64,000 nucleotides of DNA from CAVYWD01 sp963772225 (GCA_963772225.1 CAVYWD010000011.1:620001-684000); one strand, 5' to 3'. Counted from the stretch's first letter, positions 17,851-27,191 are shown. The notes: generated from the sequence alone by a model not told the origin. Numbers and translations: made by a program.

Positions 17851-19689
17851 ATGAAAATCACTGCCAGAGGACTTCTTTCGCGGCGCGCGCTCTCGGCGTT
17901 GGCTGCTCTGGGCGCAGCGCTCGCCCCCGCGAGCGGGAGCGCGTCCAGCGTCTGGGTCGAGTCGTCGATGGTGAAGGTGCAGCCGAGCGCCGCGCCCGGG
18001 AGCGCCGCCTCGGCGTCGGTCGCGGCGGCGCGCAATGAGTTCGCGGCGTTCCAGGTGGCCCTCCACGCCGACGGCGCGCCCCTCGCCAACGTCCGCGCGA
18101 GCGCGAGCGACCTCTCGGGGCCCGGCACCATTCCGGCGAGCGCGTTTTCGCTCTACCGCGAAGGCCTCATTACGGCGACGCAGCCTTCGGGGACCATCGG
18201 ACAGGCGGGGACCTACCCGGACGCGCTCATCCCCGTGACCGACGAGATCGACGGCCAGGCCCGCTCGGCCTTCCCCATGACCATCCCCGCCGGCGAGTCG
18301 CGCGCCGTGTGGGTCGACCTCCTGGTCCCGGACGGCGCGGCGCCCGGGGTCTACCGCGGAAGCATCCACGTGACCGGCGACGGCCTGGACGCGAGCGTCC
18401 CGGTGCAGGTCGAAGTCTACAACTTCACGCTCCCCTCGACGCCGAGCCTGACGACGGCCTTCCTCGTCTACTCCGGCGCCGTCTGCCAGGCGCACACCGG
18501 CAGCCAGGACTGCGGCGGCCAGCAGGCGGCGGCGGCGCTCGTTGCCAAGTACGAGCGGCTCGCGCTGGACCACCGGCTCACGCTGCCCAACGTCTTCGTC
18601 CAGACCGCGCCGGGAGGCGACTGGAGCGCCTTCGACGGGCTCTACGGTCCCTTCCTGGACGGCACGGCGCAGACCCGCCTCGTCGGCGCCCGAATGACGA
18701 GCGCGCAGTACACCTGGGACAAGACGGTGACCGGCTACCAAACCTTTGCCCAGCACTTCCGGCAGCGCGGGTGGTTCGACCGGGTCTACGACTATTCGGC
18801 CGACGAGCCGCCCTACGGCTCGCAGTGGAGCGACATCCCGGCCCGGCACGACCTGGTCAAGGCGGCGGACCCGGGCCTGCGCACCCTGGTGACCACCAAC
18901 GTCGACCTCGCGAACCAGAACGGCGTGGCGAGCGACATCGACATCATGGTGCCGATCGTCAATCAAATGGACAGCACGGTGGCGCCGTACCAGGGCGACC
19001 AGCGGCCCAAGTACGACGCGCTCGTCGCCCAGGGCAAAACGCTGTGGATGTACCAGAGCTGCATGAGCCACGGCTGCTCGTTCGGCGGCGCCGAGCCGGG
19101 CGCGTCGTGGCCGAGCTACATGATCGACGTCCCCGGCGTGCGCAACCGGCTCATGCAGTGGGCCGACTTCCGGGAGAAGATGTCGGGCGAGCTCTACTAC
19201 GAGACGGCCGAGACCTTCGCCGGCGACCCCTGGAACGACCAGTACGAGTTCAGCGGCAACGGCGACGGCACCCTGTTCTACCCGGGAAAGCCGTCCGTCG
19301 TCGGCGGGACCACCGACGTCCCCATCGCGTCCATCCGCCTGAAGCTCATCCGCCAGGGCGTGCAGGATTTCGAGTACCTGACGCTGGTCTCGAAGCTCGG
19401 AGACCCGGGCTTCGCGGACAGCGTCGCGAAAGGGGTCCTCCCCGACGCCTTCTCGGCCGGCCAGAGCGACCCGGCGCCCATCGAGTCCGCGCGCGCCCAG
19501 CTCGCTCAGCGCATCCTGGAGCTCGGCGGCGGCACGAGCGGCAAGCCCGGCTCGTCGGCCGCTGCGATGACGTCGACGGGCGCGAGCTCGTCGGGCGGAT
19601 GCTCGACCTCCGGCGAAGCGCTCGGCGCCGTCCCGCTGCTCTCGAGCTTCGCTGGCGCCGCCCTGCGCCGGCGCAGGCGCCGCGCGTGA
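17851..19689 (+). CDS. Secreted glycoside-hydrolase-like protein (DUF4091) with MYXO-CTERM tail
   Basis: A 612-residue exported protein. A signal peptide (~1-33, LSALAALGAALAPASGSA) precedes an N-terminal beta domain (VWVESSMVKV...ARNEFAAFQVAL) and a TIM-barrel-like DUF4091 region with YDYSADEPPYGSQW, an acidic motif plausible as a catalytic site, and a late IRQGVQDFEYLTLV motif common at the end of this domain. The tail has a Ser/Gly stretch with one Cys, a hydrophobic run (ALGAVPLLSSFAGAAL) and RRRRRR, which is the MYXO-CTERM sorting signal; it predicts surface anchoring after processing by a rhombosortase/myxosortase-type enzyme. Carbohydrate target unknown. Confidence 0.85.
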   Translation: MKITARGLLSRRALSALAALGAALAPASGSASSVWVESSMVKVQPSAAPGSAASASVAAARNEFAAFQVALHADGAPLANVRASASDLSGPGTIPASAFSLYREGLITATQPSGTIGQAGTYPDALIPVTDEIDGQARSAFPMTIPAGESRAVWVDLLVPDGAAPGVYRGSIHVTGDGLDASVPVQVEVYNFTLPSTPSLTTAFLVYSGAVCQAHTGSQDCGGQQAAAALVAKYERLALDHRLTLPNVFVQTAPGGDWSAFDGLYGPFLDGTAQTRLVGARMTSAQYTWDKTVTGYQTFAQHFRQRGWFDRVYDYSADEPPYGSQWSDIPARHDLVKAADPGLRTLVTTNVDLANQNGVASDIDIMVPIVNQMDSTVAPYQGDQRPKYDALVAQGKTLWMYQSCMSHGCSFGGAEPGASWPSYMIDVPGVRNRLMQWADFREKMSGELYYETAETFAGDPWNDQYEFSGNGDGTLFYPGKPSVVGGTTDVPIASIRLKLIRQGVQDFEYLTLVSKLGDPGFADSVAKGVLPDAFSAGQSDPAPIESARAQLAQRILELGGGTSGKPGSSAAAMTSTGASSSGGCSTSGEALGAVPLLSSFAGAALRRRRRRA

Positions 19690-19762
19690 GCTCTGGCAGC
19701 GGCCGGGGACCTCAAAGGACTTGTCGAGCGCGCGGCCGGGGTCGCGATTAAGCTTCGCACCC

Positions 19763-20824
19763 ATGCGACCCCAGGACACGACGATCGAGCGCATCCTCGA
19801 CCTCTCCACCGACGACGACCTCCGGCGCCGCTTTCTGGTGGTGAAGGAGCCCATCCCCGGCAACCTGCGCTTCGGCGCCCTGCTCGAGGTGCTCGACCGG
19901 CTCGCCGCCGACACCGCGGTCGGCTACGCCCAGATCGCGCTCGAGGGAGCCAAAGTGGTGACCGCCGCGGTCGACGAGATCGTCATCCGCGGCATCCTCG
20001 ACCCGTCGGTGGACCTGCGCTGCGGCGCGCGGATCAACCACGTGGGGCGCAGCTCCATGGAGGTGGGCCTGCGCGTGGACGTTCCGGCGACCGGCCAGCA
20101 CCTCGCCTCGTCCTACTTCACCATGGTGGCGCGCGACGGCGACGGGCCGTCGGCGAAGAGCATCGCGGTCCCGGCCCTCGAGCCGGCCGACGACCTGGAG
20201 CGGCTTCGCGCCCGCCGAGCGGTGGAGCGGCGCGAGGCCTACCGCAGGGCTTCGGCGAGCGCCATGGAGCCGCCCACCCGCGAGGAGTTCGACCTCCTCG
20301 CGCGGCTCCATTACGCGCAGGAGGACCGCAGCTTTCAGGGGCTCCTCGCCGGCCGGCTGACCGCGGAGAGCTGGGAGCGCACCTACCCGGAGCAGGAGAA
20401 CGCCTCGCGCATCATCTTCGGCGGCTACATCATGCGGCGCGCCTACGAGCTGTCGTCCATCTGCGCCGAGCGGGTCGCCACCCACCGACCGGTCATCGCG
20501 GCGGTGAATCGGATCAACTTCTTTCACCCGGTGCGGATCGGCGACAAGCTGCGAATGCTCTCGCGCGTGGTCTACACCGAAGGCGCGGCCATCTGCGTCG
20601 AGACCTCCATCGAGCGGGTGAGCCGGGACCGGACGGCGCGGGCGCTGTCGAATTCTTGCCTCTTCACCTTCGTGAACCTGGACCCAGACCTCGAGGCCCG
20701 GGCGACGCCGGAGGTCCACCCGTCCGACTGGGCCGAGGACGGGCGATTCCTCGCGGCGCGAAGGACGCTCGCCGGGCTCCGGGAGCGAATGGGGAACCGT
20801 TGGATTGGGGCGAAGGCGTGGTAG
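19763..20824 (+). CDS. Acyl-CoA thioesterase with two hotdog domains (ACOT9-like)
   Basis: Hydrolyses acyl-CoA to free acid and CoA. From ATG 19763 the protein has 353 residues. Two tandem hotdog repeats are visible: ~18-130 (IPGNLRFGALLEVLDRLAADTAVGYAQ, INHVGRSSMEVGLRVDV) and ~200-335 (ENASRIIFGGYIMRRAYELSSICAE, INFFHPVRIGDKLRMLSRVVYTE). The second carries the G-G-Y-I helix motif. The arrangement matches mitochondrial-type ACOT9/10. A TTG at 19721 with an extra 14 codons is possible but poorly supported. No operon partner. Confidence 0.85.
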   Translation: MRPQDTTIERILDLSTDDDLRRRFLVVKEPIPGNLRFGALLEVLDRLAADTAVGYAQIALEGAKVVTAAVDEIVIRGILDPSVDLRCGARINHVGRSSMEVGLRVDVPATGQHLASSYFTMVARDGDGPSAKSIAVPALEPADDLERLRARRAVERREAYRRASASAMEPPTREEFDLLARLHYAQEDRSFQGLLAGRLTAESWERTYPEQENASRIIFGGYIMRRAYELSSICAERVATHRPVIAAVNRINFFHPVRIGDKLRMLSRVVYTEGAAICVETSIERVSRDRTARALSNSCLFTFVNLDPDLEARATPEVHPSDWAEDGRFLAARRTLAGLRERMGNRWIGAKAW

Positions 20825-21136
20825 CGGCGCTCCGCAAATAGGCCCTCGAGGGCCCGATGGCGCCTGCCAAGCCTCTTCCGAATGCAGCGGCGGCCCAAGC
20901 TGGCGACGGGCGAGCCGCGCAGCTTCAGACCTACACCCACCGCCACCGCACCCTGGAGGAGGTTTGGTGGCGGTGGACTTCCCGCATCGACGGCTCCGAC
21001 CCTCGAGTGGGAAGGACCTAAGGTCGGACCCCAGCAGCGCTCTCTTTGCAGTGCTCCTGCGGAAAGCCGTTCCGGGCAACGATCTCTCACGCCAGCGACG
21101 GGCCGTGGTCATGAGAGGCAAGAGCGCTCGCCGGCC
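20825..21136. other. Gene-free spacer
   Basis: Between the thioesterase gene and a convergent secreted-protein gene. No supported gene or clear terminator was found. Confidence 0.5.
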
Positions 21137-21865
21137 TCAGTCGCTCACCCAGGTGAACGTGACTCGGTCGCCGCCGCGCAGCTGGTTCGAGAGGTCGCGA
21201 AGAACGTACACGTCCGTGTGGACGCCAAAGAGCTTCGCCTTGCTGAAGATGAACGCCTCTCCCAACAGGACGCCGGTCCACTCGCCTTGGGTGTTGCAAT
21301 TCGGCGTTTGCGCCTGCGGCCAATTGCACCAACTCTGCTTGCTGTCCGGCTCCGCCCACACCTTCCACACAGGTCCTCCATTACCGCTCGTTCTGATCTG
21401 CTTCCACCAATGGACGTTCGGGGCCGTCGCCACCAACCTGAACTCAATCGCGTCCGAACCGATCGCGCCGTGTTGGATCTGAACGTCGATGAGGTCCCCG
21501 TCAGGCAGCTTCACTCGCGTGGTGGTGCAGGGAGGAACGCTTTGGTACTGCTCGCACACAGTGATCGGGTCCCAGCACTGGCTATCGTTGCAGCAGCCGT
21601 CGCAGTTGTCTGGGTCGTAGCAGTCCCCGACGCAACTCTGAGTCCATTGCGTTCCCCACGCGACGCACTGCTGGGCGCAAACCTGCGTGGTCTTGGAGAA
21701 ATCGCTCCACTGGATCACGGTCTGCGCCTGGGCTGGAGCCGCTCCCGCCCCGAGCAGACCGGTGGCAAGGCACAAGACAGCTCGTCGCATCCAGCTGGGA
21801 GCGACAGCGATCGAGAGACGCGCGAACATACCGCGCCGTCGACTGCATTCATTTGCCACGTTCAT
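21137..21865 (-). CDS. Secreted cysteine-rich protein of unknown function
   Basis: A 242-residue protein with an unusually long N-terminal region before a hydrophobic signal core (residues ~26-48, MRRAVLCLATGLLGAGAAPAQAQ). The mature part begins with a Cys-rich block (CAQQC, CVGDCYDPDNCDGCCNDSQC) within ~60 residues, consistent with a disulphide-rich knot, and continues with a beta-rich domain ending RGGDRVTFTWVSD. I chose ATG 21865 because AGGA lies five bases upstream. Its neighbour at 22159-22950 is another exported protein ending in a Cys/Trp-rich domain. No family recognised. Confidence 0.7.
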   Translation of the reverse strand: MNVANECSRRRGMFARLSIAVAPSWMRRAVLCLATGLLGAGAAPAQAQTVIQWSDFSKTTQVCAQQCVAWGTQWTQSCVGDCYDPDNCDGCCNDSQCWDPITVCEQYQSVPPCTTTRVKLPDGDLIDVQIQHGAIGSDAIEFRLVATAPNVHWWKQIRTSGNGGPVWKVWAEPDSKQSWCNWPQAQTPNCNTQGEWTGVLLGEAFIFSKAKLFGVHTDVYVLRDLSNQLRGGDRVTFTWVSD

Positions 21866-22158
21866 TTAATTCCTCACTGGCCGCGGGTATACGACGTTTG
21901 GGGGCCGGCCTTTGCTCCCCGCACTTGCTTGTTGTTTCCCGAATACGCAGAGAGCGAGACACCTGTCGCACCACCCCTCGCAAGGGCTTGCTTCTTCTGC
22001 CTTCTGCCATCTCGCCGCTGCCGCCGAGGAGGCTTCACGGCCGGTCGCCGAAGGTCCGCTCCCTTTGAAAATATGCTATGCGAGGAACGCATCCCACAGC
22101 GGGGCGATGCGGTCCTATTTCCGCTCGCTCGCCAGCCGGAATCGAATCCCCACTCTGC
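21866..22158. other. Spacer between the two secreted-protein genes
   Basis: This 293-bp stretch between two same-strand genes is more AT-rich than its surroundings in places, for example GAAAATATGC near 22070. It could hold a promoter for the downstream gene. No gene is supported. Confidence 0.45.
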
Positions 22159-22950
22159 TCATTGAAAGCAGTGCCAACGGCCTGCGGAGTCCCACCAGAG
22201 ATCATGACCCACGACCTGGTAGTAGCATGGCTTGGGATCGCACCAGACATAGGTACACGTCGATCCGAAGAAGGTGCACTGCCAGGACGGACATGTGTGA
22301 TGGATGGAGGTCTTGCCTTGGACGCCGAAGTCGATGCCTGGGCACGCTTGGTCTGGACTCGTCCACATCGTGTTTCCGCAGTGAACGGTGGTAAACTGCG
22401 AGTTGGCGCCATTGTCGAATAGCCAATGAGGCCAATCGTAAGCATTGAGCGCACTTCGACTCGCCGACACCTGCCCCCCGTCGATTGTCGCAGAGGGGAT
22501 GAGCTCGTCCTCCGGGTGGACGCCGGCGAAACGGTACTCTCCGTCCTCCAGCACCAGATAGAGCGGACGATCCAGCGTGGTCCCATTCATGGAGAGCAAC
22601 GCGGCCACCTCACCCCCTTCCACCGGGACCAGGCTCTCGACGCCGAGCTCGCCCGGCTCCCCAAACTGCGCGAGGAGCCCGGCGCGCTGAGGCTCGAAGG
22701 CGGCGAGCAACGTCGCGTCGAGGTCGCCGCTCTGCGAGCGGGCCGCCTCGAGGAGATTCTTGGACAGCACCTGCTCCAGGGCTCGCGAATCGCGCGAAAC
22801 GATGGCCTGCACGAGCTTATTGACCTGTCGTTTGGCGCTCGACAAGTTCGGCTCATCGCCGGCGGGAGCCACCCCGCAGCTCATCGCGAAAATCAATCCC
22901 GACGCGCCGACTGCCCTCAGGCCTCGCCACTCATTACCAATTGTCCGCAT
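22159..22950 (-). CDS. Predicted lipoprotein with C-terminal Cys/Trp-rich domain
   Basis: A 263-residue protein. From ATG 22950 it has a signal peptide with lipobox FAMSC near residue 25. A central helical region (KLVQAIVSRDSRALEQVLSKN...DLDATLLAAFEP) is followed by a short beta region (RPLYLVLEDGEYRFAGVHPEDEL). The last ~90 residues hold six Cys and several Trp (CPSWQCTFFGSTCTYVWCDPKPC), which resembles a small disulphide-bonded domain. An upstream ATG at 22989 exists but would place the lipobox too deep. Function unknown. Confidence 0.72.
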   Translation of the reverse strand: MRTIGNEWRGLRAVGASGLIFAMSCGVAPAGDEPNLSSAKRQVNKLVQAIVSRDSRALEQVLSKNLLEAARSQSGDLDATLLAAFEPQRAGLLAQFGEPGELGVESLVPVEGGEVAALLSMNGTTLDRPLYLVLEDGEYRFAGVHPEDELIPSATIDGGQVSASRSALNAYDWPHWLFDNGANSQFTTVHCGNTMWTSPDQACPGIDFGVQGKTSIHHTCPSWQCTFFGSTCTYVWCDPKPCYYQVVGHDLWWDSAGRWHCFQ

Positions 22951-23239
22951 GTATGTCACCCCAAGCTCTCCGGCAATCACACCGCACAAGTCACCACGCC
23001 AATACGAATACAGCCATCAAGAGCAACCCTAGGCGTCCAGACGCCACCCGGATTGCCTATTGCCTTGCGGTAGCCGCCGAGAGCGATGCGGCCGAAGGCA
23101 TGCAGCCTCCTCCGCCTCCTCCTTCAGAACGGCTTCGGCGCGCCCCATTCTTTCGCAAGAACGCCGAGTGCATGAGAACACCGTCGTCGGACGGCGCAAC
23201 AGGTGCACTTCGGGAATAGCGGATGGGCCACCTTTGCCG

Positions 23240-23430
23240 CTCTGCTTTGGCGCGCCGTCGCAGCCGCGACGGCGCCGCTGCGTCGATCGCGGACAACTTG
23301 GCCCGGATGCCGGCGCTCGCCGCGAAAATTCCGAAGTACCTCGCCGTGTACCGCTCGGGCGGCGGAACCCACGCCGCCTGGTGCTTCATCAACTCCGTCG
23401 GCGTCAGCGCGACGCACCGCCGGCAGCGAA
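23240..23430 (-). pseudogene. Remnant of an IS91-type transposase C-terminal region
   Basis: The minus strand encodes LTPTELMKHQAAWVPPPERY followed by TARYFGIFAASAGIRAKL. This follows the C-terminal pattern of IS91-family transposases, in which a TP-x-EL helix is followed by LVPPPR-x-H-x-x-RYHGVFAP-x-x-x-LR. No upstream catalytic region is found and the frame degrades after this block. I read it as an old, dead fragment. The match is from memory of the motif, not an alignment. Confidence 0.45.
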
Positions 23431-23439
23431 GAGAGCAGC

Positions 23440-23643
23440 TCAGCTCGGAGGCAGGGCGCGGCCGACCAGCAGGAAAACCGAGCCTCCCACGGCACCGAGG
23501 GCGCCGCCCACGACGCCGAAGAGCGCGGCTCCCCGCTTGCCCACGGGCGGCATCGCCTTCTCATCACGCGCCGCAAGCCGAGCGCGAGCACCGCCGAGAA
23601 TGCCGAACCCGAGCGTGGCGTGGGCGGCCTTCGCCGTGCCCAT
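23440..23643 (-). CDS. Short hypothetical ORF with hydrophobic C-terminal segment
   Basis: A 67-codon frame with a Gly-rich hydrophobic stretch (GAALFGVVGGALGAVGGSVFLLVG) near its end. It lies between two decayed genes, so it may itself be part of a broken gene. No family recognised and no strong ribosome-binding site seen. Confidence 0.25.
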   Translation of the reverse strand: MGTAKAAHATLGFGILGGARARLAARDEKAMPPVGKRGAALFGVVGGALGAVGGSVFLLVGRALPPS

Positions 23644-23652
23644 CCAGGCGAC

Positions 23653-23838
23653 TTAGGAGAGCAGCGACACGATGGCCAGGCCGCGCGACCACTGGGCGAC
23701 GCGGTTCTCGCGGATGTTCAAGAGCACCGGCCCGACGACCTATGCGCCGCCCAGCCGCCACAGCAACTTGCAGGCGATGTCCGCGGCCTCGAGGCACGGG
23801 AAGATGAGCGCGTTCGCGCCCTCCGCGAGCGCGGACAT
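23653..23838 (-). pseudogene. Remnant of a phosphate acetyl/butyryltransferase-type domain
   Basis: The minus frame reads EGANALIFPCLEAADIACKL, then LWRLGGA, an in-frame TAG (23740-23742), then VVGPVLLNIRENRVAQ. The family pattern is ANVLIFPDLDAGNIAYKLLQRLGGA-x-x-IGPIL. The match is clear over ~45 residues but the rest of the domain is missing and a stop interrupts it. It could come from pta or from the C-terminal domain of a malic enzyme. It is dead. Confidence 0.5.
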
Positions 23839-24062
23839 CCTCTCGGCCCGCCGCTCCAGCGCCGAATGTTGCCCCGCCGCAGCCCCCCTGCCTCCCACGT
23901 GCCTGAATATCCGACCCGAAAAGACCTGGTCTGCGGCGGCGATGCGGTCGCCCGGATTCAGATTTTTGGGATTGTTGGCGTCGCGGTGCCCCGGCCGGTA
24001 ATCTCCCGACGGGCTCAGCGAATACGACTCCGCAGAGCAGCTTCAACGAGAGATGGCCAGTC

Positions 24063-25205
24063 ATGCCTGTCATCTACTGCGTCAGCGACCTCCACGTGGC
24101 TGCGCTTTCGTCGCGCTGCCTCTTCAACAAGAGCAAGGAGCGGATGTTCGGCCTGCTCGCCGACCTGGTCATGGCCGAGGAAGCAACCCTCGTGCTCGTC
24201 GGAGACGCGTTCGACCTCACCGGCGAGATCTGGCCGGAGAAGGGGCTCGACGCCTTTTTCGGCGCGGTCTACCCGGGCGGTGAACCGGCCGCCCGGGCCG
24301 AGGGCCTCTTGCCCTCCAAAGGAAAGCAGCCGATAGCGTCGCGAATGGGCGCCATCGCCGCAAACTTTCCCGACTTCTTCGCAAGTCTCGGTCGCCTCGC
24401 TCGCGCCGATCGCCTGTACGTCATTCCGGGAAACCACGACTGTGAGCTCTACGACGACGCCGGACAGGCTGCGCTCTTCGCGGCCATCGGGTCCCCGCTC
24501 CCCGCCGCGCGCATCGTTCCTCAGCTGGAGCTCGGCGGCCGGGTCACGGTGTGGGCCCACGGACACGAGTACGATCCTTCGAATCGTTCGGGCCTCGCCT
24601 GCAACGGCGCGGTCATCACCTCGGTCCTGTATCACGCGGTGATTCCCGCTCTGCTGGCGAATCGAGTGCCTCCCGAGCGCGTCGACGAGATCCCGGCGAT
24701 ACGGCCCGAAGAGAATATCGTCGATGGCATCGCCCGGTACCTCTCGCCGTCTCGGGTGAACCCCTTCCTCGTCGCATTCGTGCAGTTGCTCGTCGACAAC
24801 GGATACGACGTTTCGTGGTGGTGGCTTGCAAAGCACTTCGTCACCCCCAGGAGCCTCCGCAAGCGGCTCCAAGAGGACAGCGCGCTCGACCAGGTGCTGA
24901 GGCAGAGAGCGCTCGAGGTGCTTGCGGGCGGTGCCCCACCCCATGGGCGCGTCTCCCCGGCGCCCCAGCTCTTCGTCATGGGTCACACCCATTGCCTCGA
25001 TGCCACCCGCACCGAAGTCGGCCTGCATTACGTAAACCTCGGGACATGGATTGACGGGCTGAAAGAGATGGGCGGAATTCGCGATCTCGCGCTTCCGGTC
25101 CTCAAGATCGAGCTCGGCGCCCCGGGGACGAATGCATGGCTCTACGATGCCCGCGAGTACCTCACGGCGAAAAGCTTCGCGCAGCCGATGTGGGCGGCCT
25201 ATTGA
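24063..25205 (+). CDS. Calcineurin-like metallophosphoesterase
   Basis: A 380-residue cytoplasmic phosphoesterase with two metal ions. The motifs appear in order: CVSDLHVA (D-x-H, residues 6-13), LVLVGDAFDLTGE (GD), VIPGNHDCEL (GNHD), VWAHGHEYDP (G-H) and VMGHTHCLDA (GHTH). The segment ~230-290 (RYLSPSRVNPFLVAFVQLLVDNGYDVSWWWLAKHF) is an insertion typical of some large bacterial members. The substrate could be a nucleotide, lipid or cyclic nucleotide; nothing here decides. It is a single gene, with 171 bp before the next GMC gene. Confidence 0.88.
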   Translation: MPVIYCVSDLHVAALSSRCLFNKSKERMFGLLADLVMAEEATLVLVGDAFDLTGEIWPEKGLDAFFGAVYPGGEPAARAEGLLPSKGKQPIASRMGAIAANFPDFFASLGRLARADRLYVIPGNHDCELYDDAGQAALFAAIGSPLPAARIVPQLELGGRVTVWAHGHEYDPSNRSGLACNGAVITSVLYHAVIPALLANRVPPERVDEIPAIRPEENIVDGIARYLSPSRVNPFLVAFVQLLVDNGYDVSWWWLAKHFVTPRSLRKRLQEDSALDQVLRQRALEVLAGGAPPHGRVSPAPQLFVMGHTHCLDATRTEVGLHYVNLGTWIDGLKEMGGIRDLALPVLKIELGAPGTNAWLYDAREYLTAKSFAQPMWAAY

Positions 25206-25376
25206 TCAGAGGGCTGGTTCGAAGCAGTGCCGAAGCGCGATCTGCCCCGGACCAAGGCCCGCCCCATGTTCCCCTGGCGACGGTGCGTCGACTCGATTAC
25301 GTAGAACAGGCGAAATTGGCCAGATGCAGCCAGTTCTCACTTGCTTCTTTGAAGAATCAGCGCGGGAGCTCAGGCG

Positions 25377-27191
25377 ATGCCTACTTCGATCGAAGAAGAG
25401 GTGGAAGTGGTGGTCATCGGCTCCGGATTCGGGGGCTCCGTCGCGGCGCTGCGCTTCGCCGAGGCAGGCCACCGCGTCCTCGTCCTCGAGCGCGGGGATC
25501 GCGTCTCTCGCGAGAAGCTGCAGATCGACCTGGACTTCTTCTGGCGGCCTGGCCGAGCGGCCTACGGCTTCAACGACGTGCGCGAGCGCGGCCGCACCAT
25601 CGTCCCGTGGCTGGGGGCGGCGGTCGGCGGAGGCTCTCACGTCTACGCCGGGACCCTGAAGCGGCGCGAAGCGTGGGACGGCTTTCCCCAGGCCATCCGC
25701 GCAGCGCCCATGGCGACCTACTACCAGCGAGCGGAAACGATGATGGGGGTGAGCCCGTATCCCGACTGGCCTCCCTACACCCAGGCGCGGGCGACCCAGC
25801 TCCTCTACCGCGCCGGGGCGCGGCTGCAGCGCGAGGAGCCCGACCTCGTCGAGGACCACGGCCCCGTGCCCCTCGCCATCAGCTTCGCCCCCAGAGATGC
25901 CCAGCCAGGTCAGAGGCCCGGCGACGAATTCGTCAACGCCCATGGCGCCCGGCAGCGGTACTACGACCCGAGCGAGCAGTCGATCCTCGGCGGCGACATC
26001 GACTGCAAGAACACGCTCGATCGCAACTACCTCTTCCTCGCCGAGCGGCGCGGCGCAGAGGTCCGCCCGCTCTGCGAGGTCGACCGCATCGAACCCCTTC
26101 AGGACGACCGCTTCCGGGTCCACTACCGGCGCCACCGCCCTCTCAAAGGCCTCGCCCGCCTGCGGCGGCGATGGTCGCTCTCCCCCCGAGCGCCAGAGGG
26201 CCCGCTGGAGACAGTCGTCGCGCGGCGGCTCGTGGTGGCGGCCGGCTCGGTCGGCTCCAGCGAGCTTTTGCTTCGCAACCGCGACGTGCACTCGACCCTC
26301 CCGGCGCTGAGCGACCGCCTCGGCCACCGCTACTCCAACAACGGCGATGGCATGACGCTCATCGTGCCCTTTCGCGGTTTCTGGACGGCCTGGGGAGGCT
26401 TCGCGGCGATCCTCGCGGGCCTTTCTTTGGGCCTTTGGCCTGTCGCCGCGCTGGGCCTCGCGCTCTATTACGCCGGCATCTTCCGGTCGCGGCGCACCTA
26501 CGACCCCGACATCGGCACGACCAACAGCGACAACATCCGCTTCAAGGCCAGGGACGGCAGCGCGCAAGGGGCCTATATCGAGAGCGGGAGGTATCCGACT
26601 CCGGGGAAGCTCGCCTTGGCGGTCATCATCAGCGTCCTCACCGGCCACTTCCGCCCTCGCCTTTACCGTTCGCTCCGGGTCGCGTCGAAGGCGTTGCGCA
26701 TCGCGATTCCACCGTTCGAAGCCATCGCCCACTCCTGGCCCATCCCGCTGCTCACCATGGGCCGCGACGACGCCTTCGGCACCTTCAAGCTCGGCGAAGA
26801 CGGCGCGGCGTTCATCGACTTCGACCTGCCGGCGGATCGGCCTTTCTACGCGTGGGCGGAGAGCTTGGGCCGAAAGGTCGCGCGCGCCGCCCAAGCGCAT
26901 TTCTTGCCAAACCTCTCGCTGCGGTGGCTCAAGCGGCTCGAGGTGCCGCACAACCTGGGCGGCGTCCCCATGGGCGAGTCGGAGGTCGAGGGAGTCGTGG
27001 ACCACGCCGGGCGCGTCTTCGGATACCGAAACCTCATGGTGCTCGACGGCTCCATCATCCCGGTGGCGGTGGGGCCGAACCCCGCGCTGACCATCCTGGC
27101 GGTGGCGGAGCGGGCGATGGAAGTGGCGCTGGCTCAGGTCGAGCAGACCGGCGACATCGCCGCGGGCGGCGGCGCGCAGCGGGTAGCGTAG
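25377..27191 (+). CDS. GMC-family oxidoreductase (cholesterol-oxidase-like)
   Basis: A 604-residue flavoprotein. FAD-binding GSGFGGSVAALRFAEAG lies at residues 15-31, followed by VLVLERGDR. The second FAD contact is VGGGSHVYAGTL. Residues ~340-370 contain a hydrophobic stretch (FAAILAGLSLGLWPVAALGLALYYAGIF) that may associate with membrane or a lipid substrate. The C terminus has MGESEVEGVVD and DGSIIPVAVGPNPALTILAVAERAM, close to bacterial cholesterol oxidases and related steroid or alcohol dehydrogenases. Substrate is not provable. ATG 25377 follows a CAGG about 4 bases upstream. Confidence 0.85.
   Translation: MPTSIEEEVEVVVIGSGFGGSVAALRFAEAGHRVLVLERGDRVSREKLQIDLDFFWRPGRAAYGFNDVRERGRTIVPWLGAAVGGGSHVYAGTLKRREAWDGFPQAIRAAPMATYYQRAETMMGVSPYPDWPPYTQARATQLLYRAGARLQREEPDLVEDHGPVPLAISFAPRDAQPGQRPGDEFVNAHGARQRYYDPSEQSILGGDIDCKNTLDRNYLFLAERRGAEVRPLCEVDRIEPLQDDRFRVHYRRHRPLKGLARLRRRWSLSPRAPEGPLETVVARRLVVAAGSVGSSELLLRNRDVHSTLPALSDRLGHRYSNNGDGMTLIVPFRGFWTAWGGFAAILAGLSLGLWPVAALGLALYYAGIFRSRRTYDPDIGTTNSDNIRFKARDGSAQGAYIESGRYPTPGKLALAVIISVLTGHFRPRLYRSLRVASKALRIAIPPFEAIAHSWPIPLLTMGRDDAFGTFKLGEDGAAFIDFDLPADRPFYAWAESLGRKVARAAQAHFLPNLSLRWLKRLEVPHNLGGVPMGESEVEGVVDHAGRVFGYRNLMVLDGSIIPVAVGPNPALTILAVAERAMEVALAQVEQTGDIAAGGGAQRVA

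Larger units (their letters stand above)
22951..24062. other. About 1.1 kb without an intact gene; remnants only
   Basis: The stretch holds the degenerate transposase segment and the phosphotransacetylase remnant listed separately, plus a short frame with a hydrophobic end at 23440-23643 (minus). Apart from these, nothing has coding character. Confidence 0.55.

Noticed and set aside
22130..22165. GGAATCGAATCCCC, another tRNA T-arm-like string
   Set aside because: No anticodon arm at the right distance; the stem pairs badly and it overlaps the end of a protein gene.
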